A stretch of DNA of 64,000 nucleotides from Varanus komodoensis (GCF_004798865.1 NW_025336479.1:11822196-11886195), one strand, 5' to 3'; counted from the first letter of the stretch, positions 1 to 11,997 are shown. Numbers and translations: made by a program. The notes: a model not told the origin generated them from the sequence alone.

Positions 1-892
1 AACAATCCCTTTATTATATAAAGTATGCTTAGCTGCACAAATGATGGCGTATGTCACAACAGTTAGCCCCTGTGTGCAGGAAGGTGGGTTGGTTGCTTGC
101 AGAAGACTGGCAAGGATTTCTGACTTCCAGTGATTTAATAAGAACAGCAACAAAATAGGTGATAACTGCCCCAAATTTTTATCACTGAAATGAAGAAAGC
201 TTGTGGGGTAGCAGGAGCAGATTTCTACATGGAAGGAATGTGCACTCCAGTCCATTCTGGTACTCCAAACAAAGTCCTGGCTTAAAATTCTTTCATTTTT
301 GCAAGAGGTTTTGGTGGTTGGATCTTGCGCTTGTAGTAGAAACAGAAGAAAAAGCCACAAGCAGATCCCACATGCCTGAGGTCTGCCCAACCTTGCAGTA
401 TGGTATGCCGCACATGCAATCTAGAGTGTGACTCTTGAAAGTCTTTTTGATAAGCTGTGGTGCCCTGCCATAATTCCAGTGTTTATACATGCTGATACCA
501 AGAAGGATGTGCGTGTGTGTGTGTGTGCTGATGCTAGTCGCACAGATGGGTAGGGCAGCCACATCAAGGATGGATGCCTGTTGTGCCCAGTGTGGTTGCT
601 ATTCCATCTTTTGTTTAGAACAGGTGGGAAAATCTTGTAGAGGTGTTTTATTAGCTCACAGATTTTACAGCAGAATGCCAACAGACTATGGCTTATGCCA
701 GCAGCACAGAAGGAATTTCTGAAAGGTACTAAGTAGCTAGTGCCTGTGTTTGATGCCTGACTCAGGCTCCTGAGAATCCATCAGGATGTTGCCTACGTTG
801 AGAAGAGCCGTGAAGCAAAATGCCGCAACTGTAACATGGCAGCCAGTTTGGATATGGGCTGCTTCCTACAGCCCTTTGATGTTAATAGTCTT
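1..892. other. Unique sequence, no gene seen
   Basis: I see no convincing coding exon or recognisable repeat here apart from the GT tract at 509-528. Open frames are under 90 codons and overlap on both strands, as expected by chance. Confidence 0.5.
509..528. repeat. (GT)n microsatellite
   Basis: About ten GT dinucleotides with one GC interruption. Simple-sequence repeat with no associated gene. Confidence 0.9.
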
Positions 893-952
893 AGGAGCTT
901 ATGGGGATTGTAGTTCAAGGCAACTGGAGACATCAGGTTGCCTACCCCAGGT
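893..952. repeat. Half of a palindromic MITE-like element
   Basis: The sequence matches one arm of the palindromic family seen complete at 63370-63503: a block reading 'gattgtagttcaagg', then an arm end like 'caggttgcctacccc'. Only one arm is present. It is probably a remnant of a non-autonomous DNA transposon; the superfamily is unassigned. Confidence 0.4.
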
Positions 953-1048
953 TAGGACATTGCTGCTCGTTAAAGGAGAGTCTGCACTACTGTCCCTTTC
1001 TCTCTTGGTATGAACAGTGCTGAAGTAAGAGAGTGACAAGATGAGCGA

Positions 1049-1262
1049 GGGCCCATGGGAAGTAGTGCCTTGACTGCTAAACCCAGTAGACCCGGGTTCA
1101 AGTCCCCACTCAGCCATGAAGTTCAGTGGGAGATTTTCAGCCACTCTCTGACCATCAGCCTAACCTACCTCACAGGGCTATTGTGAGGTGGTGGATCATG
1201 TGTGCCACCATTTTTCCTTTCAGGAAAATCTGTGGGCTATAAAAGGAACAAATAAATAAATA
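1049..1262 (+). repeat. tRNA-derived SINE with L2-like tail
   Basis: The head carries a B-box-like 'gggttcaagtcccc' followed by 'actcagccatgaag'. The body has 'cctaacctacctcacaggg', and the end is an (AAAT)n-type tail. The same family occurs at 15175, 21778, 32414, 36731, 37101 and 48430. It is a Pol III-type retroposon; the tail resembles L2-clade LINE ends, so L2 machinery probably mobilised it. The exact published family name is not certain. Confidence 0.75.
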
Positions 1263-3770
1263 GCTATTAATTTTTAATAAATCACCATCTTGCTTTTATT
1301 CCCAGTTGAGGTCAATAGCCAGAAACTAGAATGCAACTCTGCTATTTTGTCTTGCTCTCCTTTCCTTTTGATGACTCTCTTGTGCAATAGATGCCAACTC
1401 TACAACACAGCTTTGGTTTATATTGTGCAAATACAGCTATCAAAATATTCACATTCTAGAACAAACAACAGCTTCATTCTAAAAGCCTAGGAACAACCTA
1501 TGTAGGATAGCTACATAAAAGCAAGAGATGGGGGCATGGAAAAGATTCAGTCCCTGAAAACCAGATATGTAGCCAGCCTCCAGAGAAGGTTTGCCAGCTC
1601 ATAAGTGCTTGTTATCAATCCAGTGAGAAATCATTGTAAAAGGCAGCATTTACACTTTCCATTTAACACACAGCAGCACTGTAAATTGGGAACTTTGGAA
1701 AGGGTGTGTCACAAAGCAATGAAATACGATCAGTGCACAAAAATGCATACATGAGCACACACAAGGATTCCATATCAGGGAATCAAGAGCTTTGTGTGAA
1801 TTAGAACATGATGCAGCACAGATGATAGAATGGTAAGGTTTTCCACCATAGATTTACTTGGGAATGGTAAGATTTCTTTCCCCCATGGCTACAAAGGCTG
1901 GGGACATTCTGAAATGCTAGATAAATAAATACAGTAGCATAGCTTCCTTACATTAACCACTTGCAAGTTGGCCATCTATATTAGCTCAATCATTTGGGTA
2001 TGCCCTTGGTTCTTCCAACATTCACTTAGAAAGTACCGAAGAAAACAATAATATCCTAAATGCATTTACAATTGATGGGTCTACATCAAATCAGTATTTC
2101 CAGCCAACATTCTCCCCAAGGTCTTTGCTGCAATTCTGCTCATAGGCTTCTAGACCGTATTACTTGGCCTAGAAGAATTTCCTTGCCCGTGGATGTGCCT
2201 CGACTTCTTGTAGGCTCCCTCCCACTCCTCTTATTTAAATGGAGATGCTGGTTTCTCAGGTTTTTTAGGGTTCTGATATATGATATGCTGTGGCATCAAC
2301 CTTAACTGTAAGCTTGTATGATGGGAAAAGGCCCCCTGCAAGGGAGGAGAACTGACATTCCAAATGGGCAAGGGTGAAAAGGAGGGAAGAGCAGAATCTG
2401 TACATTGCTGTACTATCTTGTGCACCAAAAAGACTGTGAGGGGAGTTCCAAACTGCATGCTTCTTTTGGGAGCATCTCTGCTTAATAATCTGAAGTGCAC
2501 CTTTCTCCTTTTGATCACTCACCAGGAGATGACCAAGCCGTAACTGCTGGCTCAGGGAGGAAGGATGCTGATGACAACCACATCTTATCTGTTTAAAATT
2601 AACATCACAAAACAATCAACAAAGCAGATCCAGTTGGAAATCATGCCTAGCCACATCACAAGCTGGCTCCACATTTGTTCTACAAATATACAGTGGGTCA
2701 AACCTCCTCCAAAATAAAACTGAATTGTTTAACTCGCTAGGTAACACATTCCTATCTAGGTTATTTGTTGCTGCTTTTCTGGCTGGTGGCAGCAGCTTGG
2801 GAGACAGATGCTGCAAGACAAAAAGGCTTGGCTTGCTCTCTGAGACAAACTACGGCAGCTATAAGAATAGCATGTTGGGGTATTGTCATGCAAGTATCTT
2901 CCTTGCTTGTAAAAGCAACTTCCTTCTGCAGCTGTCAGAATTTTAGTGAAGCAAGCTCCTTTTCATCTATCTGATTCTATCTTCCCTAAATAAACACTTT
3001 TCTTTTTAAAAAAATATTTTTGAGTTTATCTTTGCGTATTCAGAAACCTGGGCCTAAACCCCCATAAGAATTAAGTTATTTAATAATATTTTACTTAAAT
3101 AATGAAGTGTTTAGGAAGAATGGAGTCTTGATAATAAAGACTTAGCATAGTCTTTAGGAAGGTGTTAAATAAAAAATAGGGGTAGAGGGACTTCATTGCA
3201 GCAGTACACAACTTGTTTGAGTTGGCCAGCTATCCTTATCTACTTGAATCCAAAGATGTGGAGAGGTAGTGGCAGCAATTTCTCTGAAGGCCAAGTGGCC
3301 TACTAGTATTTTCAAAGGTCTGGATGCCAGTATGAGAGGCAGGCTGCTCAACATGCTCAACTAGATCCTTCCAGAGATCGATGCCGAAGGTCTGACCTTC
3401 TCTGAGCAATGCTGAAGGGCCCTTTGAGATGGCCATGAGCTCCTCAAAAGGCCCCTGTGGGTGTGACAAGCCATCTTTCACCAGGGATGGCCTTGTTAGC
3501 CTCATGCGATAGCATCAAAGGAGGAAAGGTCATATGTATAAAGCATGCAGTTCAACCAAGAGCTAGGGGCCCTGCCTCCCAGCTTCACTGGTTGCCATGT
3601 TTTATTTTTGCCCAGCAAAAAAATAAGGAACTCTGACTCCCAGGCTCCTCCGTTTCAATGCACCATCTGCCTTGACTCCATTAAAATGAGCAGTGGGAGT
3701 AGACATGGGAATCATGTTCAGGCAAAACTTAATGTTCCTTGAATTCATGTTTTGGTTGCCTAGAGGAAGG
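1263..3770. other. Unique AT-rich sequence, no gene seen
   Basis: No repeat family or coding exon is recognised. The stretch around 2640-2990 is repeat-free and moderately complex, so it could hold a conserved noncoding element, but nothing specific supports that. A minus-strand GTGAGT donor-like site near 2520 has no coding frame I recognise behind it. Confidence 0.45.
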
Positions 3771-3868
3771 ACGGGCAAAGTGTAGATCTCTAGATATTTC
3801 CAACCTCAACTCCCATTTGCATGCTGCCAGGGGTTTAAAAACTCTGGAGATCTACCTTATGTCTGCCC
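3771..3868. repeat. Palindromic MITE-like element
   Basis: The left end 'gggcaaagtgtagatct' pairs imperfectly with the right end, whose complement reads 'gggcagacataaggtagatct' less its last base. About 98 bases lie between the outer ends. Short length, terminal inverted repeats and no coding capacity suit a non-autonomous DNA transposon. A related 'agatct'-rich block lies at about 28160-28220. Confidence 0.5.
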
Positions 3869-4339
3869 CAGCTTAGAGCAAAAAGAACCTTGCTTGTACA
3901 AGCAGAGTGGGGGCAGAGCCTATTCAGCAATCAGCGAGGACTTGAAAAGGCATTTATTGCCACTTTTAATTGGGAGAAGAGCAGACTGCCCAGGAAAGCA
4001 GGGCAAATCCATACCTGTGCTCCACACAGCAAATTTAAGGTAGTGGTTCCGGAATCTCAATGGGATGCCCTTCCACTCAATTTTGTATGGTGAGTGATAC
4101 TACTCTCTCCCCCAAGCTAACTTCACAATGCCCTTGCCCAGGAATGAGGTGAGATGAAAGAATAGAGACTCTTCAGATCGAGGCTCTGGAAGTACTTTTT
4201 GCAGGAAATGCATTCCATCCCCTTGCTCCTCACCTTCCAGGGTCTTGTAAAAATCAGGGGTGAGATTTTCAGCCTGAGGCTGATGTTGTTGGAGGGCCGG
4301 GGCAGGTTGGGGGGGTGTCCTCCTGCCTTCTTGCCTTTT

Positions 4340-5548
4340 TTTAAGGTATTGAAGCTATTTGGATTCAATTGACTGTGAACCAGAAGAACTGTGAACTGAT
4401 ACCAGAAACACTCTTAGGAAAGAATGCAAAGAAACACCATTCTTGAGCCAAAATGAAGGAAAAACTTAGATGGATGATGGAAGAAACTCTCAAAATTGCT
4501 AAGGGCAAGTGAGAAGCAAAAGCAGGAGGTGACAGAAATAGGGACAGAATCCTGAATGCAACTTTTCAGCAGAGGCAGAAAGAACTATTACAACCATCAG
4601 TACAAAGAAAGAAAAGAGAACCACAAAAGGAGGGAAACAAGAGACCTCTTCCAGAAGTTCCAAGAAATCAAAGGGAAATTCAAAACTAGATTAGGAATGC
4701 TGAAAGACCAACAGGAGAGCATGCTATCTGACCAGAAGAAAATAAAGAAAAGGTGGAAACTGACAGAATTATACAGAATGAAAGGATGACAGACCCCTTC
4801 ATAGAAGAATCCTATGAGGAAAAACCTGCAATGTTAGAAAGTGAAATGAAAGCTGCTTTGAAAGCAATTGAAAGGAACAAAGCATCCAGAGTAGATAAGG
4901 TAGCAATAGAACTATTCCAAGCTGCAGAGACTGAAATCGGTCCAAAGAACATCCCAACGAATATGGAAAACAAAACAATGGCCCAGAGATTGAGAACAGT
5001 CAAGACCCGCGCGAGTCCCCGGGAAAGGAGATGCTAAGGGGTGCAGCAACTACAGGACCATTGCATTCATATGCCATTTAAGTAAAGTGATGCTCAAGGT
5101 GTTGCACCAAAAATATTACCCTCCATGGGGCAAGAAATGTCTAATGTTCAAACTGCATTCCAAAAAAGAAGCAGCACTCAAGATAATATCACAAATATAC
5201 AGTGGCTACTGAAATGCACCAAAGAATTACAAAAGAAGATGACAGATCTGTCTGTGATTTGTGGACCACAGCAAAACCTTTGACAGTGTGGTTCATGAGA
5301 CGCTGTGGGTGGTCCTGAAAGAAATGGTCTAGGGTTGCCACAAGAAGGCAAGACTAACTGGGGAAAGTCAAAGGCAGAAAAAGAAGGGGGAGAGCAAAGA
5401 CCGGATGGCTCAGGTCCGTGAAGGAAGCCACAGCCTTGGGTTTCAAGAGCTGAGCAGGACTGTCAGGGACAGGACATTCTGGATGACTTCCTTTCATAGG
5501 GTCACCATAAGCCAGAGATGACTTGACAGCACTTAGCAACAAGAAACT
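4340..5548 (+). mobile_element. RTE/BovB-like LINE, degraded copy
   Basis: Conceptual translation gives fragments collinear with an RTE-clade ORF2. A linker near 4640-4780 contains 'RDLFQKFQEIKGKFKTRLG'. Next comes 'ESEMKAALKAIERNKAS' (RT finger region, 4830-4890). Then 'GDAKGCSNYRTIA' (5026-5070) appears once the frame is shifted, and an RT motif-A-like 'FVDHSKTFDSVVH' at about 5255-5295. The final part (5394-5548) matches the family's C-terminus and ends in 'gacttgacagcacttagcaac'. Most of the palm and connection domain between about 5335 and 5394 is missing. Several stops and frame changes make it inactive. The product would have been an endonuclease/reverse transcriptase; the endonuclease is absent. 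Confidence 0.8.
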
Positions 5549-6631
5549 GAAGCTATTGCTGCTGTTGTCAGTGGCTTGATTTGTGATTGCATGGGATATT
5601 CGACTCTGAATTTTGTTTCCTCCCTCAAGTGCATTTGTTAAAGCAGAACAGTAGGATGAAAATGGTTTGAAATAAATACCTCAAATAAAATGCCTGACTC
5701 CTTACAGGCTGCAGAATGAGATTGTACTAAGTGAGCCCAGGAGAGAGAAGTAATCTGGCCCCATGCATGTGAACTGAGTGACTCCTGGTCCCACAGAGAT
5801 ACAGGATAGGGCCTGCCTGGCAGACATTTGCACTGGGAAATTCACACATGCTGAGAGCCGGAAAGGACACCTGGAGACGTAATTGCTGTCCGTGGGCAAG
5901 GCTCAGAGCTGCCATTGTCTCAGGCTCCCCGCAAGTGCTGGCTGCAGCATCGCTGCCTCGGTGCTTCCTATGGGGGTGGCTCCCCTCCTAGGCAGCAGCT
6001 TGGTAGGTCTGCTCTGCGACATCAGAATCAGGAAATTATTTGCTGTGTTCCTTTTAATCCACTGCTTCATAATGCCTGGTGTTGTTACTCTTCCCCTTGA
6101 GTTTTTCCTTTCCACTTCCATTGTGTTTATTTTTAATGAGATTTTAGGTAGTAAATAAAGGACAAAGGAGAAGGACGGTCTCAAATCAATTAACCTCAGA
6201 CTTAAAATGGCTCTAGCAGGTCAGGATTTAAGAGTGTCAGTATGGGAGCTAAGAGCTAAGATGGCAGAAACACTGCAGGTAGAAATTTAGGGGCACAGGC
6301 AGTATGTGGCTACTGGGTGGGAGATCAAATTGACTCTGGGTCCAGTTTCAGAAAAGCTTGGGGAAGCCAAGCCAACCTAGGCCGGGACAGGTTGCTCATT
6401 AAGACTGAGAGTGAGGGTGAAACTCATCACTCTCAGTCTACTTTACTCTTTTCCTTTAAGTCTTTAATAGGCTCTCCACATGAAACTCAAGTTTCTAGTC
6501 CTTAAGCTTCAATTTCCCTCCCTATAGCTCCTCTTCTGTGCCTTCCCACCTCATCACACACGTTCTATATAAATCCAAATGCTTCCATGCCTTTTATCTC
6601 TTTCTCCCTTCTTGCAATATCTATAAGAACC
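5549..6631. other. Unique sequence, no gene seen
   Basis: No repeat or exon is recognised. The AT-rich part at about 6010-6165 is repeat-free and could be a conserved noncoding element, but the evidence is only its composition. Confidence 0.4.
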
Positions 6632-6837
6632 TGAGTTGTTATGCTGGGTCAGAGCAAGGTCCATCTAGTTCAGCATTTTGCCTCCAATACTTCCAGTGGT
6701 TGCTAAGCAAGTCACAAAAGTAATAGCTCTGTTGTTCAACCTCGGCACGTGATGCTGAAAGCTATATTCCCTTTGAACCTAGAGGTTCCATTTAAATATT
6801 GCAGCTAGCTGCTTTTGAGTTTGCCTAATCCTTTAAA

Positions 6838-6852
6838 ACACACACACACACA
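6838..6852. repeat. (CA)n microsatellite
   Basis: Seven CA units at the left edge of the sequence that interrupts the CR1 copy. Confidence 0.9.
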
Positions 6853-6949
6853 AGATATCTATGATCACAACTTGCCTAGTGAATAAGTTAATCAGTCAGG
6901 TCCCGGGATTTTTTGTAGATTGTTGAAATTGCTTAGATATGTGTATGTT

Positions 6950-7076
6950 GTCTGTTTACATGTTTGTATGTATTTTTTTTTATAAAATGTATAATACTGG
7001 ATTTTAAGGTTTTATAAACTGCCCAGGGAGTCTTGACTATCAGGCAGTATACAGATGTAAGAAATGCAATGCAATG
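6950..7076 (+). mobile_element. L2-type LINE/SINE 3' tail inside CR1
   Basis: The sequence 'tttataaactgcccaggg' followed by 'caggcagtatacagatg' and an A-rich end matches the 3' tail of squamate L2-clade LINEs ('gtaaactgcc ... gcggtata'). It lies inside the minus-strand CR1 copy and is therefore younger than it. The 5' limit is uncertain. Confidence 0.5.
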
Positions 7077-7395
7077 AATTATACACTGAGTGAAGAAATT
7101 CTTCCTATTTTTTGTCCTTATGGCAGAGAGAAGGGGAGTGTTCCTTCACACCATTCATAATTTTATAAATTCCTATCATCTACTTAGTCTTCTTTTTCAA
7201 AAACCCTAAAAACTGGAAAAGTTTCTAAGTCTTTGCCCTTTCTGTTGAAGAAGAGTGTTCCGACAACTTGATTAACTTAACTGCCCCTTTCTAAACCTTT
7301 TTCACCCTTTTCTTAGGATGGGTGGAACTGTCCAGATGCCCGTGATGGGGCGACTCTTCTCATTTACAGCAGTGCTGGGATGCCTCCTGTCCATG

Positions 7396-8642
7396 GTGCT
7401 TCCTTTGCCAGAAAGAACCTCCTCCCTTCTCCATCAGTTACTTCCTCCGCCTCTGGCCTTGTTGCTTCTCAGGGCCCAGCAGCACCTTCTGCTGACCCAT
7501 CCTGGTCTCATCCTACTTGCACCTTCCACTGACTCTCTTCCACCAGACCCCTCTGCACTCCTCCTTGGTCAAATCCCTGACTTTGCTTGCATCTCACCCT
7601 GCCTCCTGTAGATTATAAACCCTCTGCTCAAAGATTATGGCTGTTTATAGCCTTAGCTCACTGGAGACACTTTATGAATGTCATTAAAGGATCAGATCAG
7701 AAGCCCAGGGCTGGTTTAGCCACATCTGTATCCTTGTGTGTGACAGATCTGCCACCTCTCCATTTTCTGTGGTACTCATGCAGGCTGGTTTTATATTTTC
7801 TGGGCTCCCTGCCTGAAGGAAGGTTTCTCACAAATGGGCTGAAATGCAGCCGGGACACGGAAGAAGCACATTTCCTTGTCGGCTTGGTAGCACCACTCCT
7901 GCCAGTGTTAGGGTGCTACCTCCGATTAATTCTTGCACCAAGAAAAGGCATTTCGCTCATAGCTCATCTGCAAGGAATCACAAGCCACACTTTGCACATG
8001 CTTGCAAAGTGTGATGCATTTACTGAGGCGCTGGAATCACTCAAGATGCAATTGCACTGGCCTTACTATCTCCAATGTCCTTGCTGCAGAGCTCCCCTCT
8101 GCTTATACCTTTGCAGTTTCGACTACAGGCTGCCTGGTGTCCCAAGCTCAACCCTTTTTGCATTGCCATGCTCCCTGAGCGTGCAGTTTGCTCTGAAGGC
8201 AACTCTGGGCTGCTGATGTACCATATTGTGTCCTCTGAGGGGAAGCTGGAGTCTAGTCAGCGGGCTCTGGGTCCCCAGTGGTGCACTGTCAAAGCTGGGA
8301 ACTTCGAGGAGGCCCAAGTCCACCAACTCCTGAGAGACGTGAAGAATTAAAAGCATTTCCTGTGTTTGGCTGCTAAGAGAAAGAATACACAACCACATTT
8401 AGAAACTGCTTGCTGAAACCCAGTTTATTGGAAGTAGGGGGTGGGGACATGGCGCCTGTAGCAAGATATCTCTGCCCAGAAGCCAGCAAGATGGGTGTGA
8501 TGGATGGGATAGAAATGCCTTTGGCAAAGTGTTCTGAGATTGAAAAGAAAAGAGGGGAAATGCTGAAATAATGATTACAGAAGAAGTTGCCAAATCTAAA
8601 GCCTGCATCTTTGTGTGGAGAGAAGTTATAGGCCATAGACTA
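7396..8642. other. Unique sequence, no gene supported
   Basis: A 209-codon open frame at 7587-8216 starts on TTG and shows no domain, signal peptide or homology I recognise. I treat it as chance. Confidence 0.45.
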
Positions 8643-8918
8643 GCTGGGGAGGCGCAGAGCACATGCATGGTGCACAGAGTCCCAAGTCCGATTCCCATCG
8701 GAATCTCCAGTTAAAAGGATAGGAAAGCAGGACTGAGAAAAAAGGCTTCTGCTCTATACAGGCTTTGCCATCAGCCTTCCCCTTGCTCCAGCGTTGTGGA
8801 TTCCAACTCTCATCGGCCCCAACTAGCATGGCCAGTAGTGATGAGAGCTGTAGTCTCCAACTTCTGAAGGGCTGAGCTAGATGAACAGTCTGACAAGAAA
8901 TAAGGCAGCTGCCTACGT
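8643..8918 (+). repeat. tRNA-derived SINE split by a MITE
   Basis: The head 'tggggaggcgcagagc' and the block 'atctccagttaaaaggat' match a tRNA-derived SINE also seen at 32771-32949. Its 3' part 'gctgagctagatgaac ... aaggcagct' resumes at about 8871. The 75-odd bases between (about 8793-8870) match the palindromic MITE-like family. This copy therefore received an insertion after it integrated. Confidence 0.6.
8793..8870. repeat. Palindromic MITE-like element inside a SINE
   Basis: Two arms, 'ttccaactctcatcgg' and 'gatgagagctgtagtc', flank a short centre 'agcatggcc'. The layout is the same as the family at 63370-63503. Confidence 0.5.
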
Positions 8919-11493
8919 TTCTGGATGCCAGCGTTCCTATATTGAAAAAGAGGCTGAAGCATCACTGAGCCTAGCCCACTGCTATAGCCATCCATCTACC
9001 AGCTCCTCACAAATCAGCCTACCCAATCTAGGCACAAGTGGAGAGTAGGAACCCTGCAGAATGGTGCCTGCAAGCAGACAAGTCCTGAAATCTCAAGCAA
9101 GTGTTGTGAGGGGAAGCTACTTCTCCAGGGCCACCTCACAGGTGAAAATCTCTTCCCCTCCCCAGGAATAGAATTCACTCAGCCCCCGAGCAAAACCTTC
9201 CAAACCCAGAAAGTAGCAGGGACCACGATGCCACACCACCTTCCAAGCTCTCCCTGACTGCAAAAGTGCAGTGCCCAGAGAGAAGTGACCCCACGGTTGC
9301 ATATGGGGACAAGGAAACAGCCATGGGCCACAAGCAAAGCAGGCAAACAACATCAGCATGCGGTCTTGCAAATAATTACTGAAAAGTTGCTATGATATAT
9401 CAACACAGCTTTCTGTTTTCTAAGTCAAACAGGGCAAGTTCTTTTAGTCTCCCCATAGAAGATAAACGATCCTTTCCTGTAATCACCACAGTTGCTTATC
9501 TTTTTCTATTGTAAAGTCATTTCCCTTCTGCTACATAGGTAGCCAATGTTGTGTGTCTCTCTTCTAGAAGGCCAACATGCCCCCCTGTCTATTTAATTCA
9601 AACATTTTTACCCTGCTCCTCAAGGCCCTGCCCGGATATCTCCAATAGTTGCAACTATTGCACAACATGCTTGGGGCTGCAAGTTCCAAGACAGAACTTA
9701 AGACAGACGTGAAAGCCCGGAAATAACTCAGAAAAATGGAGAGGAAATAGAACAAAAGGAAAAGGAAACATCCTGTTGTTTATTCCAACAATTTGGTGGG
9801 GGAGAACATGCGCCTAACATGTCACTGCCCAAAGCCTGCAAAGCAGGAAATGGTCCCGAAAAGATGATTTCTGAGAAACTATGCAGCAGCTGGGAAGTTA
9901 CTGCTGAATCTCACAGCTCCCCTGCCCCGGCCATTTTCTCACTGTAAACCTCCCTGATTAGAAGTCAGTGCCACTTGGAGGCAAAGAACTAAGGGAAGAT
10001 TTACCAAGGAAATGGCAGGAGGAAGAGGGGTCAAATGTACCCTCCCACCTGCTGCTCTGATCCTCAAAGCTCACTGCTGCCTCTCACTTGAGGGGCATTT
10101 TCCAGAGAGCTTTGCTTGAAGAGTGTGCTTATGTCAGAGGAAATCATACATGTGTGTGAACGATACTATAATAAGGAAACAATATTCTGGATCATAATGC
10201 ATCAGAATGAGGAAACCATCAGAGGTCTGTTAGGATTTTGGTTGAATACCCTTGCTTGGCAACTTTTAAATGGTATTTGCAATGCCATGTATGCCTCATT
10301 GTGGAGCTAAAAATAGAACCATAATGAGAAACCAGTTGAGGCTAAAGAAAATCTCCTATTTGTAACACCTTTGCTAACAAGTTGGGAAAGAGCCAAATTC
10401 ACTAAACTCAGCACCCTGGAGAAGGAACCATCACTGTATTAGTAATCTCTTCTATTTGATGGCAAGTGCGTAGAGTACTTTTATGATTCAACAAAACCCC
10501 TCATCCTCACAATAATCTTGTCAGACGAGCTACTCTTATTCCCAGGTTGCTGGATTGGGGCTGACTGTGGCTAAGGATAACTTGCCACCCCATGGAGTAC
10601 ATAGTTAAAGCACAATCTGAGTGTGTCATTACCTCCCAGGTCATCCCAGGGCCAAATAGGGTCTATTAGATTTGCACTTTCCACAAGATCTTGCCCGTCC
10701 CTTGCTCAGCATGAAGGCATTGTGCAGCAATGAGGCAGCATCACAGTCGCCGTGAAAAAATGGAAATGACCCTAATAAACTAAGTGGAAGGCCTCTGTCC
10801 CAGCATTGCTTATTATCCTAAAATAAAACTACTCCAGATTAAAACCATGGTAACTGGCACTCAATGTGCCATATTTTTTAAAAAAATCATAACATACATG
10901 CCAAACAAAATCTATTTTGAATATACATTTACAACCTGCCTTTCAATCATGATTGGTAGGGGATCCATTAACCGCTTTAGGGATTCTATAATACCTGGCA
11001 GTATGTAAGTATAGGAAGTCCTGAGTTACAAATGTCCGAGTCACAAACAGCCCATACTTATGAATGAACTGCCATAAAGCCTACTGATTTTTTAATAATT
11101 ACTGTGGAAAATTGTCATCACCATAGAGAGAGAAGAAGCTAGAGGGGAGAAAGGGAGACCTCCAAACCATCACCATAGAGAAAGGCAAAGTGAAAGGGTA
11201 GAGAGGAAGGCCTCCAAAGCATGCCTTCACCCACCTGGAGAGGGGAGTCTGTCCCGCAAGGACAAGGCCTGGCCCTCCAGCCAACCTGTTCCCTGTCTCC
11301 ATGATACAATGGTCTTAGCTTACAGAGAAGTCCTTTATTGTAGGGATGCCAAAGGACAGTTGCTCAGCACTTGTGAGCACCTGGATAGCAGCCTGAGCAG
11401 CTACATGCATCGCCTAGTCACACAGTCCTGCTCATGACAGTGTAATGTATTGTGTTTCTATTTAGGTGGCAGGAATTATTTCCACATTTGCAT
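8919..11493. other. Mostly unique sequence, no gene seen
   Basis: No coding exon is recognised. Around 10480-10640 there is a weak minus-strand resemblance to an old MIR-type SINE ('cctcacaataatcttgt' with 'gactgtggctaaggat'), too diverged to be sure. Confidence 0.4.
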
Positions 11494-11997
11494 TTACTCA
11501 TAAATTAGCATATGCAAACTTATGCAAATTTGAATAGCCTCTTCAGGCTTTTTGTTTTGTTTTGGGTTTTTTCTGGTAGCCACTCCATTCATGGGTTGAT
11601 TATTCCCTGTTTGCGATGAATTGAACAGAACTAATCTTTCATTCTCTTTCCCCGACCCTCTCAGATTATGCTCACTATCAGTATGCATACCCTCCAAGAT
11701 TTCACAGCTGACAATTCTCCTGTAGTTGTAACCCCGCTGTTCTCCCCCGAGGCTTCTTTTGGCCTCCTCCTGACAGGTAGCACACACTGGGGATTCCTTT
11801 GCATTTGCTGCTTGGAGTTTTCTTGGTGCTACAACAACTTGCCCTGCTCTGCTCAGGCTGCTTTCCCTTTCCCTTTCTCTCTGTTCTTGCAAATGTGAAT
11901 TCTCAAAATACAGCAATAAAACAAACAATAAGGAACTGAGTACAACACATGCAAGCAACGTGGCTCCTGAGTCACAGCGGATGTCATACAACCACAT
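11494..11997 (-). CDS. Possible single-pass membrane protein frame, unrecognised
   Basis: An ATG-initiated frame of 167 codons on the minus strand. It begins 'MWLYDIRCDSG', followed by a hydrophobic run at residues 12-31 (ATLLACVVLSSLLFVLLLYF), then a charged, Glu/Arg-rich stem. That layout resembles type II membrane proteins such as Golgi glycosyltransferases or sulfotransferases. I recognise no family and see no catalytic domain. A G at -3 gives a fair start context. A weak GTATGC donor-like site near 11690 would end an exon. It could equally be a chance frame, since the surroundings are noncoding. Confidence 0.2.
   Translation of the reverse strand: MWLYDIRCDSGATLLACVVLSSLLFVLLLYFENSHLQEQRERERESSLSRAGQVVVAPRKLQAANAKESPVCATCQEEAKRSLGGEQRGYNYRRIVSCEILEGMHTDSEHNLRGSGKENERLVLFNSSQTGNNQPMNGVATRKNPKQNKKPEEAIQICISLHMLIYE

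Larger units (their letters stand above)
6632..7395 (-). mobile_element. CR1-clade LINE 3' region, interrupted
   Basis: On the minus strand the sequence matches the CR1-type 3' end found in plus orientation at 25508-25957. The terminal block, seen on the plus strand as 'gctgggtcagagcaagg' with 'ccatctagttcagcatt', lies at 6640-6680. The match runs to about 6840 and resumes at about 7083 ('gtgaagaaattcttcc') as far as about 7390. The gap holds a CA tract and an L2-like tail, so this copy was split by a later insertion. It is 5'-truncated with no intact coding. Confidence 0.65.

Noticed and set aside
7587-8216. 209-codon plus-strand open frame
   Set aside because: It begins at TTG, not ATG, shows no domain, and overlaps other-frame ORFs on both strands; expected by chance.
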